A DNA stretch of 64,000 bases from Zhengitettix transpicula (GCA_037074705.1 CM073590.1:214254746-214318745); one strand, 5' to 3'. Positions 21,701 through 34,302 are shown, counted from the first letter of the stretch. Made by a program: numbers and translations. Notes: generated from the sequence alone by a model not told the origin.

Positions 21701-22817
21701 GAAAATTCTGACATTGCTCTTTTTCTACCTGTTCATAAAAACTGTGTTGAAACACTTACAAATACAAACTGTAACTCCTGCGAACCTATGCTTGACCTGA
21801 ATGGGATTTGGTGGAACTTAGCTCCTCTATTGAATCTGCCACAAATTAAATTGAGATCCACAAAGGAGGAGACCCATTATTCCTTAATTAAAAAAAATAA
21901 AAATCATACTTTAGATAATGATTTTTTGTTTTATGACTCTTATGAGGAAATTTGGGACCATAAAGAAGTGTGCAATTTGAATAAAGTGGGGAAAAAGCAA
22001 GAAATTGACACCAGTTCAGAAACTGTTACAGGCTGTTTTACAAATGATACCAAAAGCCATGATTCCATACCATTAGAAGTGATGGCAGAATTAATGGATA
22101 CTCTTTCTTGTGTAGACTTATTAAGTGCAAATATGAATAAACATTTCCACACTTACAGAAATAAAAACTTGGATCTATGTGCATGGCACAAAACCCCTGA
22201 AGAGACAAACACTTTAGAACAGAGTAAGATGCAACCTCAGAATTTAGTGACTTCATCAATAACACAATGGTTAGCTGAAAGCAGTATTTTGAACTGCAGA
22301 AGTCACTTAGGAGATTTTGACCAGCCAATATATGATCATACTCTGCCACGGGAAGAATGTAGAAAGTGAGTTTTTAAAAAAATTGTTTTAATAAATATTT
22401 GAATCTATTACTTTTTTTGTTTGTTTAATTTTCATATTTGTTAAAATATCTGTACATATATTTTTGTACTAAACAAATTAGTGTTAATCATATTTTTAAA
22501 TATGTAATGTGTTACATAAAAGACCTCCTTGTCTTTTTTTCAGATGGATTTCAGAACAGCATTTGCTTAGCACTGCAGTGTGGGATATTGTACCTGTTTC
22601 ATATTGGTTAAATCGAACAGCAATGGCTGCTGATTATGGTTCTTTCTTCCGTAGCATCTGTCGATTGGAGAAAATCCGTTTTGAAAAAGAGTTGAAATCT
22701 TCAAAGCGTAGAAATCGATTTTTTCATTATTTGAAAGACATGGGTACAGTTGCAAACATTGATACCTGTCATGCCATGAGTTTAGTCTTTAAAACAGAGA
22801 GCATGATTGAGACTTAG
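9729..22817 (+). CDS. ATAD5: ATPase family AAA domain-containing protein 5 (Elg1), complete, 10 coding exons
   Basis: Large subunit of the alternative RFC complex that unloads PCNA from DNA after replication in the nucleus. Exons: 9729-10857, 11536-11931, 13896-14040, 15347-15930, 16009-16169, 16484-16625, 17850-17941, 21195-21372, 21456-22365 and 22544-22817. They join in frame to 1336 residues plus stop. The disordered basic N-terminus has PCNA-interacting-like motifs at residues 1-8 (MKDITHYF) and 257-264 (KKNLLSYF), plus a SUMO-interaction-like KLVIEDSEDSDE from 115. A 13-residue motif repeats at 404-416 and 443-455. The AAA core follows LIWTEKYKP: Walker A GTYGSGKT with K791, Walker B LILVED ending at residue 883, and sensor 1 ILVANDGD with N915. 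The stretch RTGKRILSKIQEATQSHQV is characteristic of ATAD5 and separates it from RFC1 and CTF18. The fourth exon uses a weak GTTTGT donor, chosen because the alternative GTAAAT gives a stop. A candidate AATAAA lies at 23122. Confidence 0.95.
11074..11145 (+). repeat. tRNA-like relic (SINE head) in ATAD5 intron 1
   Basis: A box-B-like GGGTTTGATTCCCAG forms a good T-arm (CTGGG paired with CCCAG). Upstream are a D-arm-like GGGTAGCGC and an anticodon-loop-like CTGTTAA reminiscent of tRNA-Asn. The acceptor and anticodon stems do not pair well, so it is a SINE head or tRNA pseudogene rather than a functional tRNA. Confidence 0.5.
12198..13114. repeat. Element bounded by ~80 bp inverted repeats in ATAD5 intron 2
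   Basis: The left arm at 12198-12279 (AAAGACCAATTTTAATTTG through CCTTGCAAAGT) is matched in inverse by 13035-13114 (ACTTTGCAAGGC through AATTGGTCT), with only scattered mismatches. The interior of about 755 bp has no long frame and holds a nested copy of the CTGAAGA repeat (12836-12920). It is probably a non-autonomous DNA element or an inverted duplication. Confidence 0.7.
12836..12920 (-). repeat. Copy of the CTGAAGA / ACCACACGTTTC repeat
   Basis: On the minus strand it reads CACCTGAAGAAAGGGACTA, then AGGATATCAGAAACGTGTGG. It belongs to the same family as 8985-9072 and lies inside the inverted-repeat element 12198-13114. Confidence 0.65.
14603..14872. repeat. Exact tandem duplication, period 143 bp
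   Basis: A block of about 127 bp starting TATTTATCTGTATATTAG and ending ACAACAGCCAA occurs at 14603-14729 and again at 14746-14872 without a visible difference. This implies a very recent local duplication or an assembly artefact in ATAD5 intron 3. Confidence 0.9.
14850..15202. repeat. Long palindromic (foldback) repeat in ATAD5 intron 3
   Basis: The left arm runs from TAAATAAACAACAGCCAA through GGAAAATTAAACTATG to TTCAGGTCATTC (14853 to about 14990). It is mirrored by the right arm, ending TGCTGTTGTTTATTTATAAA near 15200. The arms are about 140-150 bp with moderate divergence, and the centre lies near 15030. Both arms carry the CCTGAAGAG-like motif. The left arm overlaps the end of the 143 bp tandem duplication. 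Confidence 0.8.
16708..16960 (-). repeat. tRNA-derived SINE, nearly full length
   Basis: The minus-strand head (16957-16885) has a box A (TAGCTCAAATGG), an anticodon stem TTTGC/GCAAA, a T-arm around GGGTTCAATACCC, and a partly pairing acceptor stem. It is followed by a body rich in TTTCTTTC and ending near a TTAAC-like tail. The body shows it is a SINE and not a tRNA gene. It lies in ATAD5 intron 6. Confidence 0.75.
17040..17310 (+). repeat. Rearranged copy of the same SINE family
   Basis: It contains box B (GGGTTCGATTCCCAG) at 17198-17212, followed by the same GAATATTTTCAGT body as the minus-strand SINE at 16708-16960, but in plus orientation. The preceding part (17040-17085) is the SINE tail in opposite orientation, so at least one inversion or nested insertion has occurred. 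Confidence 0.65.
19240..19343. repeat. Short hairpin repeat with 43 bp arms
   Basis: AAATTGAGACATGTT and what follows up to CTTCTTCAGGCT is mirrored by AGCCTGAAGAGGG up to AACATGTCTCAATTT. The arms are about 43 bp with few mismatches and a spacer of about 15 bp. Each arm contains a CTGAAGA...GAAC/GAAAC...ATGTC pattern. Confidence 0.85.
20280..21110. repeat. Decayed minisatellite of a ~30-45 bp unit
   Basis: About twenty degenerate units of the form AAGAGAGTCAAAAATACTCC, then TGGTACC or a similar variant, run through this stretch with variable spacing. The same unit appears at about 39490-39540 and 44080-44140, on either side of the TA-bounded array in the RidA intron. Confidence 0.75.
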
Positions 22818-25800
22818 TTTTTTGTGTGTAAATTAGGAACTGTGCAATTCAAGAAAGGGTTTTATAAGCCACTTATTTGACAATAGATAAAACAAATCAA
22901 TCCTAATGGTGATTATAATCTTTAGAAAAAATATAGTGGGAAATGGTGCTTCATTATTTCAAGTACATGATTTTATAAATAATAATTTAAATCATTTAAT
23001 ACATTTTTACCTGTAGTCTTCTACTCGTTAATAACTGCATCCCACCTTGGAAGCTATAATATTTTTTCCACTCCTGTTCACACATCAAATTCCTCGTATA
23101 TTATCAACAAAAGCTGTTATAAATAAAATCTGTATCCACTGTTTCTTTGAACTATTAGAATAAGTTTAAATTCTGCTAAATATATACCACCCATATTCAT
23201 ACTTAATGTTCCCCTACACATGGAAAAAGTGACCAATGTCGTGAAAAACAAGTGTCCTAGCCTTCTCCAACTGAGGGAAGTTTTTGTGCATTGTGATGTA
23301 CAGATTTTTTTTATGAAGTCTTGATAGAGTACAGTTGTAACACTTGTTCCACAAAAGCTTTTGATGATTTGTTGCTGATAATAAGTAAAAATTAAGATTT
23401 GATTAAACTTTAATTGAGATTTTTTATTTGAGAATACTTAACATATTTATTAAATGAAATTAAAGATGGCCTTGTAGATTCCTACATTTGCCCCTTAACA
23501 AAACAAAAAAAAGTTATTTGTATCCCATTACACGAAGGTCTCCATTTTAATGATTGTGAAGTAACTCTTCAAAAGACGAGATTTTACAATTAGTGTAGAT
23601 ATTAATAACTCGATTAACTATATTACTATAATGTTTTTAAAAACAAATAATCTGTATATTTTTTATTATAGGAAAACAATTATGATTTCATGGCTTATTG
23701 TTTCAAATATTGTACAGTTTCATAGTAAACCAGTATTTATTACACTAATAAATGCAGGACAGTGATATTTTGTGCTTGTATGAATGCTTTGTTGAGGAGA
23801 GGATTTTAATATTCCAATGCACCATTCTGGTAAAGTTTTCATAATTCTTTGAATTGCAATGTTAGTCATGTAAATATATTATTGATTCTTTGGGTGAGTT
23901 GATAATGTTTATAGTTTCTATTTATTTTGTGAAAATCATACTAATTAGTGTGACATATATTGTATAAAATATTTTAAAAATGATTTTAATGTTATTAAAA
24001 ATTTGACAAAAAATGAAGTTTATGTAATAATTATTTTTGTCATAGAAACACATTTAATTTATCGTAATTTAACAACTCATATTTCAGTCTCAAAAACTTG
24101 CATAATGAAATTATAGTATTGAAATTTTGTTTTGCCACAATTTTAAACTAATCAATTTTTTAAGAAATTATAAAAACCTATAGTTTCATATAAATTAAGT
24201 GTTCTGTTTTATAGGTATTTAAATCCTGTCAATATTATAACTCTGTTATTGAAATCTGATTTATATTTATTTCCAACTGCTGGACAAGCACCCATATGGT
24301 AGGTTATACTATGCTGATCAGAAGATATACTATGTTCTTTTTTCTGCCAATTGGTGAATTTATAACATCTAGACTTTTAACCAGTTTTATATATCTTTTT
24401 GGGACTGTTCCTATATCCATGATTCTGAGAATTTAATGCTCTAACCCAACTTTGAATGAATTGTTATTAATCAGATTGTGGCCCTATTAGTAATTGTCTT
24501 GTTATATTGCAGTCTTCAAGATTTGTTAATCTGTCCAAGATTAATTTTATGATGGGTGAAAAATAAACTTAATAAATCCTTATGTGACTTACACATTATG
24601 CCACCTGAAAATAAATAATTCTGCTGCAGGAATAGAAATGATCAAATAAGAAATAGAGAGAACAAACTGAATTTATTATAATTAGAACAATCTATTGCCC
24701 ACATATCTCATAGTTTGCCCTCACCACCTTTCAACCTCCAACATTTGTAAGCTATCTGTGGCTCACATGAACATTTCTTCCAGGATAAAACATGGTGATA
24801 TGTTTGTCACAAAGATATTAAGACCTAGCACTTACCAGTTCACTGGAATGATGTAACGTGGCAGGAATGCAAGATCCAAGTTTCTCCCAAGGAAACTACT
24901 CAAGTGTTCTCAACAGGAATTGCTCTTTTCGATGCTATTTCAGTTCTACCATCATTGATTAATTTTTCCATGTGATAGGATATCTTTTCATCCCTACTCT
25001 GATCAGGTAGGACCACCATACCAAGGGCTGTGTTGATGGAATTCTTGCACCCAATCATGTCACCTTTATTGCCTCCCTATCACATTTACTGCAGATTTGA
25101 CCTTGGGCTGGGCAACAATTCATGACCACCAAAAATAAAAACCACAATGCAGCTTAGGGTTTCTCCAACTGTTCAACGCTGCTTACCAATCTCAAGCACA
25201 TGGCCTCAGTCCTTTATCTAAAATCCATAAAATTAATAATTAATTTTTCTTAATTATATTTTCAAAAGAACGTATTATAAACTTAACATTTAATGGTACA
25301 GTCAGAATCAATTTAACTTAAAAATATGTTGTATGGGTGAAATGAAATATTGTATCATTGAAATATTAAGTGTGAATGAAAAAGTTAATGATTAAATATT
25401 AGAAATAATAAGAATCACATGATTAAGAATATAGTAAAGGTTTTAACCAACAAGAAACTAGAAATGGGGGTATCCAAATATTCAACTGTTGAAGGAAACC
25501 AATTCTTATGTAAAATACACGCAGTTGATTCTACTGCATCAGCATATTCAGAGTTTAATTGAATTATCCTTTTTTTTCCCTTCAAAATTGGAAACGAAGT
25601 TGATGGTAGTGTTTAGTATATTGTCTTCATCCAACAACGAGGCAAACAGCTAAATCACTCATTGAATACTGTGAGGAACTATTTGAAAACATTGACAGGA
25701 AAAGTTTCTGCATGGAAACGAACTTTGTCTGAAACTATGCTGATGTAAAATATTAATTTAAGATAATTTCCTCAACCCCTTTTATGTATTAATTTTGATT

Positions 25801-27030
25801 ACCAATCATTAACCAAAGTAAAGCGCCATTGAGCAGGTGTTGCCACATTGCTATATCATCTCTAATATGTGTATTCTTATGCCATTTGTAGTGGTAGCTA
25901 TAAATTAAAATCCGTAAAAATATTTCTCACGAAATGTCATCGGCCGGCAATTAGAATGGACCAATCATTAATCAGATATTCCTGAAATCGGTTTGGGTAG
26001 TTCTTGTGGAAGATAGCCAACAAGACTTTTTCTATGAATAAAATGGCAATCATTTGCTCATATAGTTCTCGCCAATTGTCTTTTCTACCACGGGTAGGTT
26101 GTAGCTATAAAAGCGTTTATAAATAACATTATTTTATGTACTATATAAATGTAATTATGAAAAAAAGGTTTCGATCGCCTGACCAGGCCTGAGCCGAGGC
26201 AAAGAGTAACAAGGATCAGAAGGTCGCCGCCCGATTTGGAACGTTCATATTGCGGTACTAAGGGTGAGTCCCACCACTAAGGAAGTCAGATACTTATGGA
26301 ATACTGTTGGATACAGTGGTGTGTGATGTAGGAAAGTTTCTGGATAGCTGGTGGTGCCTGCAATTGAGAGCTTGGCCGTGGAGCGAGAGACTGAATTGGA
26401 AAGGGTGATTTCCAGTAAAAATTGATCTAAAACTGTAATGCGAAAGCAGAGTAGGAGTGGGACATCGTTGGCGGCACGCCCTGAACAGTACAACAGATGT
26501 CGGTATTGTAAAATGTCCATGTCCAATTTGCCTCGAAGCTGCCAATTCTCGGATAGAAGATCGCTCGATATTCTGGAATATATATACTATACGATAAGAC
26601 GGCCCTAAAGACCCCGAGATTAAGTTTCATGTCCTTTTTATATTGTTAGATTTAAGTATTTGAATTTTTATTGTATTTGATTTTTTAATTGTAATATATA
26701 GATAATTTTAGTGTTCGATTTTATTCAATGACTACGTTACATATAAATAATAATTTATAATTAGTAGTAGATAATAAAAAAAACTCCCATCAGCGTAATA
26801 ACGTTACAAGGTGAAGATGCATTTCCTCATGCAGCGGCCTGCCCCAATAACTCCCAGTCAGTCCTTAAAGACTTACGCTTATCAAGTGCCTAAGTAAATG
26901 CCCCACTTACTTTTCAAAATGCTCCAAATATTTCTTTCTTCAGAACTTTCTTGAACTCTGGTTAATTATTTAGGGTTTTCCTTAATCTTCCCATTTTCTC
27001 TTGTCGGACTTATGAAGAACGTGGAAAAGC
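22818..27030. other. Spacer between ATAD5 and gamma-glutamyl hydrolase
   Basis: It begins with the ATAD5 3'UTR (candidate AATAAA at 23122-23127). The remainder is AT-rich without recognisable genes. The segment 24600-25260 is a little richer in GC and may be an old retroelement fragment, but I cannot identify it. Confidence 0.5.
26160..26640. other. GC-richer block, unidentified
   Basis: Composition rises clearly above the surroundings, and overlapping minus-strand frames of 67-93 residues are open here. None shows a recognisable domain. It is probably part of a repeat, but no second copy was found in the window. Confidence 0.3.
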
Positions 27031-27038
27031 GTTTTAGC

Positions 27039-28006
27039 CAGTGGCGGCAGGTGCATATGTATTAGAATGAATGAATGAATTATTTTTTTTAGGGCAACAG
27101 GCTACATGAGGGTAATCCACGTTGGGCAACTCCCCTTTAATAGCATAGGAAGGGATTTGAAAGGGGGGATGCGGAAGGGTAGAGGAAGGTAGCCAAGGGT
27201 TACTAGGCCCCCCGGGCTATATTTTCAGGATCCTACCCGGCATTCGCCTAAAGAAATGCAGGGAAAACCTTAGAAAAACCTGCATCGGGTTGGTCGGGCA
27301 TTGTGTACTTGTCCCACGCCCTTCCGATAGCGGGAGAGGAGTTTGCTGTGGGGATCCCTCGCAGGCAATTTTTCTTAACTTTCATAATAATTGTGTTTTA
27401 ACAGTGAGAATTTCTGCTTCAATATAGAAGACTTGAAACTGCCCGCCTTGTGTCACACGTGTTACTGCTTGTGCAGCCAGCTAACTTCTGAGCACAGAAT
27501 GGCATGAGAAATGGGCAGTATACCTTTTCACCCCACTGCTCCACCCGTAAATCTCATTTTTGTGCTACAAAACGGACAGCTCCAAACATTGCCGAGCAAT
27601 GAAACAGAGCCGTCCGCATTTAGCGACATAAGCAACGAAATACAAATAAATTTGAACAATTGAGTAATTATATATCTTATTTTAAAGTGGTTTAAATTTT
27701 GAAACAAAAGTAATATTCATACATTTAGGGTTATATTAAAGATATCACAATCAACGGTTATTTAAAAAATACTTTCGTGTTAAAAATGTGTGTCAATTTG
27801 GTGCTAAATTATACTGATTTTAAAATTTAGAAACTACTGGAAATTATGTAGACGTAATTAGGAATGTAACATATTATGTGTCGGATGCGAGTATTGGAAA
27901 CACTATCACTGATGCAGTATTATTTTTTCACATAGCTATCGCCGGAAAATGTTTTTTTGGGGGGGTGGTGTAGCACATAACTTAAAAAACTCGCGAGTCG
28001 CCACTG
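27039..28006. mobile_element. Non-autonomous element with CAGTGGCG ends, interrupted by a retroelement
   Basis: The left end CAGTGGCGGCAGGTG at 27039 and the right end GAGTCGCCACTG at 28006 are short inverted repeats of the kind seen on hAT-type elements. The interior from about 27640 matches a second copy at 37589-38110. An A-tailed retroelement end (27078-27365) is inserted near the left terminus. The flanking 8-mers are not identical, so no target duplication is claimed. There is no transposase frame. Confidence 0.5.
27078..27365 (-). mobile_element. A-tailed retroelement 3' end, copy 1
   Basis: The poly-T start and GGGCAACAGGCTACATGAGG mark the reverse complement of the shared 3' end, which reads CATGTAGCCTGTTACCC followed by A. 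It is truncated after the GCTGTGGGGAT block. It is nested in the element 27039-28006. Confidence 0.7.
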
Positions 28007-28512
28007 GTTGTGGGAATATGAAGATTAAATTAATGAAAAATGGAGCTTTATTGGATTTAAATATCTTCAATGTAGTAATATTTTTATATTACTGCATATT
28101 TGACGTATTACTTCTATTTTTCTATTTCATTTATCCACATCAACAATTGACATTCATATCGAATTTATCGAACTCTTTTACGAAAAATAGTTCTCTGCGT
28201 ATGTAGAGGAATGCTATTTTTATACATACACAAATATACTAGCCGCTTCTCGTCGTTAAAACGGGCAGTGCACGTTTATATGTGAAATCTCTTACGACAC
28301 AGTTTATGTTGGTAATAAAAGCTGCAGGTATTGATCTCGTGATTCATATTTTGTCATGAGCTGAGTATTTGGTATTAATGCGCACAGGCGTGGGAAGTTT
28401 CGCACAGTATATCTTTTAGCAGAGATTACAATACATAACTGAGACAAGGCATATTAGAAGACAAGAGTTTTTATCTCGTCTAATTATTATCAAAGTTAAG
28501 TGGATACCTGCC

Positions 28513-31500
28513 ATGGATACCAAGAATTTTCTCGCGTTAGTAATAATTTTTGGGAGTATTTCCGGCTCAACGATGGGGAATGACAGACCGATCATAGGTA
28601 GGTGTGGGTTACTGTTGATGCAATTAAATCGTAAAACGTTTAGGGTCTATTCATTAAATTGGACTTTCAGGAATATTATCCCAAGAGTTAACACGACTCG
28701 TAACTGGAATCTTCGGCACTCATTCAAGTTACATTGCTGCATCGTATGTAAAATTCATCGAAGGCGCTGGTGGTAGAGTTGTGCCGATATGGTAACCATT
28801 CAGGTCATTGGCTTTATCGAATGATTTGTTAAAATAAAAATCTAACATTATTTTTCTTCATAGGATAAACAAACCCGAGTCATACTACAGGGACGTCATT
28901 GGAAAAATCAACGGGTAAGTTACCATATTTGTTATATATTGACTTCAAGTCATAATTAAACATTCATTCGATTACGCCCATTGTTGGAAATGAATATTCC
29001 GCTAGCGTCATATCATTGTAATTAATTTTTTCCCGGTATAAACCCAATTCGTTCCAGCTATCGCTTTTTAAAATAATAAAATACATTTATTATTTCCATG
29101 ACCCTGAATTTGCTATTGGTTAAATCTTTCGGTGAAATTTTTTTTTTAAAACAGTTTTAAAACTACATATAACTTTTAAAATGTAATGCCACTATATCAA
29201 TGATGCACTAAATAAAAGTCTCGTACAGTGGTGTTGTCAGATTGCGGACCTCCATCACTACACTTTAACAAAATTAGCCGGGTGTGCATATTATTCGACA
29301 CAATGTTTGGCAACGAATCCGGAGGCGTCCGTGAGCTTCATATTACATTTTCATGGCGCCGACTATCATTCACGTTATGCAGCAGCAAGTTCTTTCAGTT
29401 ATAGTCGCGATTTGAACGGATATCTCATTCTTCGGGTACCAATATTTTGGTATTGTGACTACAGAAAAATCATGTATTTGGCAAATTTCGAATCTGGCAT
29501 CTGTTTCTTGATTACCAACTTTCTGTCATATTAATATTTCATGCAAGTTTGCATCAGAAAGCACATGGGAAATATTCATGCCCAAGATACAGAAGAAAAC
29601 TCTCTAAGCTGAACAGAAATCAAAGTTAAAGAACAAGGCCTATAAAAGAAATAGTTAGAAACCTAAATTACTTTAAAGTGGGCCAATGACCTGGAACTTA
29701 ATTATTTGAATTTCTACTCTGCTTTGTAGCTACTTATTTATTATCCTATAGCTTTTTCTATTTACAGGTTGTTATTCCCTGGTGGAGCTTCATTACTCAC
29801 AAAACGTAATGGATATGCGGCTGCTGGAGCTATTCTGTATCAGTTGGCAATTGAACTAAATGAAAAAGGCGATTATTTTCCTGTGTGGGGTGCATGTTTA
29901 GGTTTTGAATTGATAACATTCTTGGCAGTTGGTCGGAAAGAACATCGAAGTTCTTGTTCAGCATCAAATATCAAATTGCCTGTGGGGTTTGTGAGTGGTA
30001 AGAAATTATGAAAAATATTGCAGATCTATCTGTAGCATTTTATATTGCAGTACATTTATAATTAACACTACAGTTATTTTGTGTACTTGTTAGCATTGTT
30101 AGGCACCATTTGTTAAATGAGAGGGTTCGAGTTTTAAATCTGTAAATTCTCATGTATCATGGAAAATAATTCATGAACTTTTGAAGTACATATTACCATA
30201 TTACCATGAACTGCAAAAATATACTGTATAATACTATACATCGAATTGAATATCCCAAATATATCTCAATTAGTAAAAAATACCCTAGGGCATTCCACTA
30301 TTTCAAATTATTGAATGGTTATAGGAAATAATGTTTATTGTGAGGTGCTAGTGTTTATGTTTTGGCATGGTAGGTATTGTTTTAATAGCAGTAGGAGTTT
30401 AATTACTTCATGTACAGATTTTATGTGCATAATAAATCTAGTTGGCATAACTATGCACATGAAAAATGAAGCTGTTCAGCTTGATAATAAATAATTACCT
30501 TATATAATGTATTTGACATGGATAGGCCCACTAAATATTTCAAGAACAACCTAATCTCTTATAATTACTGAATCAGTACATATGTATGATTTTTCACAAG
30601 AAACTGCGTGAAGTGTAATTTAATAACACATGATTAATTAGAGTTTATATTCAAATGAGTTGTTATAGATTTCAGGAAGAGCACTCTTTATGGGAAAGCA
30701 CCAAATGATGTCATTGAGATCTTAAGGACTGAAAATGTGACAGCTCATTTTCATCACTTTTGTGTCACAAAACAGGTATTGTATTGTAATATATTACATG
30801 TTTTTAAGTTTACTGACATTTCCATGGCCATTTATGTAATTTATTTTCACCGGAATATCTAACCTAAGTGAATCTAAATTTAAAAATTACTATAATTTGG
30901 ATATTCATGGTCTGCAATTGGGAGTAATTAATATCGGGACTGTTTCAATTTGGCACTAATCAAATAATTATGGTTTTATAGGTAAAGACTAGTGTTTATT
31001 CTGCTGTTAGATATATTGTATTTTCAATAATGAAGCCTACTACGTGTTTCATATGAAGGAACTACTTTGAAACAGCCAAATTTTAAAGAGCAGGAACATG
31101 TTGACATGTTGCCTCAAAGCATAAAAAAATTAACATGCAAGGAGAAAGTATATGCTGTTTCTTACATCTTTCATGTAAACTAAAAAGTTTTCTTAATATT
31201 TTGGGCATAATGAAATTTATACTTACAATGTTTGAAACAGAATTCAGGGAGCAGGATAATAGCTTCTCAGGATTTCACACATTGAAGTGATCGTAAGAAA
31301 CAAACTTTGCTGTGATATAACATTTAGGTTGTAATTTGTATTTATCAATCTTTGAAGGTTGATAAAATTTGTTATCTTTGATTTGAAATTTAATGTCAAT
31401 GGTATATTTTGGGGTAATCTTGTTTTTGATTTTTCAATCTCTGATTTGAAGCAGTATGTGATACAGGGATGTTGAGAAAGAGAGTGGCGATAGTGGAAGG

Positions 31501-33978
31501 GGCAAAGGGAGAGGAGAGGTAGAGAAAATTAGTTAAAAAGCATGCTAGTTAGTGTAGTCAGTGTTGACATGTTAGAAAGGAGAAAGTTCTTCAAAGCCCC
31601 ATTCAGTAGGGAAACACCCTATATGTTAGCCAAAAGTGCAGTTTTTTTAGTTCTTTTGATGACGATTTTTAAACTCTATAAGGATCTAATTTTCATGTAT
31701 GCATTATAAATTTGGTGGAGAAATTTATATAAGTGGTTAGTACAAACTGTTTAATGGTGACAAGATTAATATGCTGAGATTATAGTTTAGAATATTTTAG
31801 GAGTATGTAATACTCGGCTTTCAAAATCCTGAATAAAAATTTCTGAATTTGTGTGATTTAATAATACCCTTTACATTCTCAGTCACCTCAAATATTTTTA
31901 CTTCAAAGCTAATGATATTATTTTTCAAAACAGACAGCTTATAATGTATTACAGTGTTATTACATTGATATGACTGTAATATAATGACACTGTTCAAAAT
32001 GCATAGTTCTGTTTAGTCAACTATATATAAAGTAGTACCATTACATTTCCATTTTATGAACAGTTTTCCAATGCACATTTAATTGATTAGTTACTTGTAC
32101 AGTTTTATCCATTCTCAGACTATTTGTTCAAAATATTTATAAAATAAAATAAAATATTATAAATTTATTAATGACATCTAATTTATTACATCCTACTTTA
32201 CAGAATTTTACTGCATTTGGACTGAAAGACAGTTGGCATGTTTTATCTCTGGACCATGATTTAAATGGGCAGGAATTCATATCAAGTATGGAATCAAATA
32301 AATATCCAATTTATGCTATTATGTTCCATCCAGAAAAAAATGGTTTTGAATGGAAAATCAACAAAGATATCCCACATACTACAAATGCAATTTATATTAT
32401 GCAGTATTTCTCCAACTTTTTTGTGAATGAATGTAAGTAAAAAAAGTTCTGCTGGGTCTTAATTGCCAAGTTGAGTATAATGATTTCACTTTGTAGAGAA
32501 ATTTTCTATTGCTAATAACTGATGCCATGTTAATTTTACTTCAATGTAACAATGAATGACTGTAGAAGTATGTATACATCAAGAAATTCAGATGGCATTA
32601 GCTTTAATATTTAAGTACAATGGTAAGGAAAATTTGATGATTGTGATCGCTTTCCATCGTGTGTGAAAATTAAAAATTGAAAGTCTCATTGCTGTGGAAG
32701 TGTGGGGCTTTGTGCTGTCTGTGGAAGTCTGTCAGACGAGTTCATTTTTTACCATGGAGCTGAGTTTGAGGGCTGTTATAAGATTGTAGGATGCATAGAG
32801 TAAATCAGGTAGTCATTTGGGGCCATTTTTAGACCCAAATATTGCAAAATAGAGTTGCATATTAGTTTTGAAGATAAATAAAGTATATTTTGGTGGAGAC
32901 TGCATTGTTTGCTCATAAAATCAAACTTTTCTATTGTTGTTAGTTATTGTGTTTGGAACACTTAATATACTGGTGACTATGGGCAAAAGATCTTACAATC
33001 TATCCATTATTATTAACCTTGTTACACTGATTGGTTTTCCTGTTCAAAACCTCTTATGCATTGGTAGAAATTTTTACTGTTTGAGTCATATGTCCAAGGA
33101 GTGATTCTATCCACTGTCCAACTACCCAAACCCACTTGATCAACACAAGAAACGTAGTCCATCCTCAATAACACACCACCTACGTTCCTGTACTACAAAA
33201 ACAAAATTCCATTCTCCACCTGGCTTACACTGGACTGCAATTGAACCCGATCTTAAAACTATCCTTCCCACAATACTCACCACCTGCCCAAGGGTTGCCT
33301 TCAGGTGCCCTCTCAACCTCCGCAATATTATTGTCCACCATTGCACGCCCTACCTAGAAGTTGTTGACGACCAATTGGAATGATGCCCAAAAAGTGTAAC
33401 ATAATAAATAGTTGAAGTGTATCATACAATACTGACTAGAAAGGAAGTATTCAATAACATTACATATCCTTGAATTGATTTGCAAATGTGCTCAATTTCT
33501 CAGATTTGGAACATTCTCATTTCCCTTTATTTCTTAACATGTAAAACTTTCTTACTGGACAGTGATTTTGATGTAATCAAAAGTGATCACAGTCAAAGAG
33601 ATGTATTTTGTAGAGCACACTGTAAGTGACTGCAAATGTGAGGTAACAACTTACAGAATTCGTCAGTACATTAGAATCATAGAAGATTATTTTAGATATA
33701 AACATTTTTAAGTAACAGAGTTTTTGTTTCTTGTTTCAGCTCGTAAAAACAGTCACAAATTTCCAACACCTGAAGAGGAAGACTCAGCATTGATATACAA
33801 TTTCAACCCCACATTTACTGGACGTCGTATAAGTTTTGAACAGTGTTACTTCTTTGATGAATCTTACTATCAGGGCAAATCATATTATTCAACAGGATCA
33901 GTTATGTTTGCAACATTTTTTGATTGTTTAAGACTTCTATTGTGCCATTCAGTTATGAGAACTAATATATTTATATAA
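28513..33978 (+). CDS. GGH: Gamma-glutamyl hydrolase, complete, 7 exons
   Basis: Secreted or lysosomal cysteine peptidase that removes gamma-linked glutamates from folate polyglutamates. Exons: 28513-28597, 28671-28791, 28864-28914, 29768-29997, 30669-30775, 32204-32432 and 33740-33978. All are bounded by AG/GT and join exactly to 353 residues. A hydrophobic signal peptide (NFLALVIIFGSISG) precedes the mature start RPIIGILSQE. Class I glutamine-amidotransferase-like features: SYIAASYVKFIEGAG, the LLFPGGAS loop, the nucleophile Cys129 in WGACLGFE, and the catalytic His240 in FHPEK, 111 residues later as in the family. The C-terminal part ARKNSHKF also matches the family. The protein ends in a hydrophobic 25-residue tail not expected from vertebrate enzymes of about 318 residues. 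Candidate AATAAA signals overlap or follow the stop (33977, 33982, 34206). Confidence 0.95.
33115..33390. other. GC-richer block in the last GGH intron
   Basis: A locally less AT-rich segment with a 68-residue minus-strand frame (33140-33346). No family is recognised and there is no second copy in the window. It is probably a repeat or processed fragment. Confidence 0.25.
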
Positions 33979-34254
33979 TAAAATAAAATCAATAAGAAAC
34001 TGTTGTAAACTTTAGTTCTTAAAAAGTAACAACAGTATTAAATTTATTAAAATAGTGGTGTCAGAAATGATAATTTCTCATGTCTTAACACAGAAAATTA
34101 GTAAGAATTATCAGAAAGCTCTAAAAAATACTTGAAATAAATTTTATTTTAAAAACAAACCGAGAGAGACTTCAAAGATTGAAGTCTTTCCTGGTGAAGT
34201 TGTTCAATAAATAGTTCTCAGAATTCACATGGGTTTTTCATATTTATATTTAGA

Positions 34255-34302
34255 TGCAACGTTTCGACGACTGAAAGCACTGTTGTTATCTTCTAGGCGA
34301 AG
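34255..34302 (-). repeat. Hammerhead-like motif relic
   Basis: The minus strand shows CTAGAAGAT (core consensus CTGAAGA), a hairpin with GACAAC and GTCGTC arms around AGTGCTTTCA, then GAAACGTTGC. The order core, stem II, GAAAC is that of a hammerhead ribozyme. The core is mutated. Confidence 0.4.

Noticed and set aside
26245..26630. Overlapping 67-93-residue minus-strand frames
   Set aside because: Three frames are open at once in a GC-richer patch. None has a motif or splice context.
27031..28014. Target-site duplication of the CAGTGGCG-ended element
   Set aside because: The 8-mers on either side agree only partly, and the same is true at 37581-38118, so no duplication is claimed.
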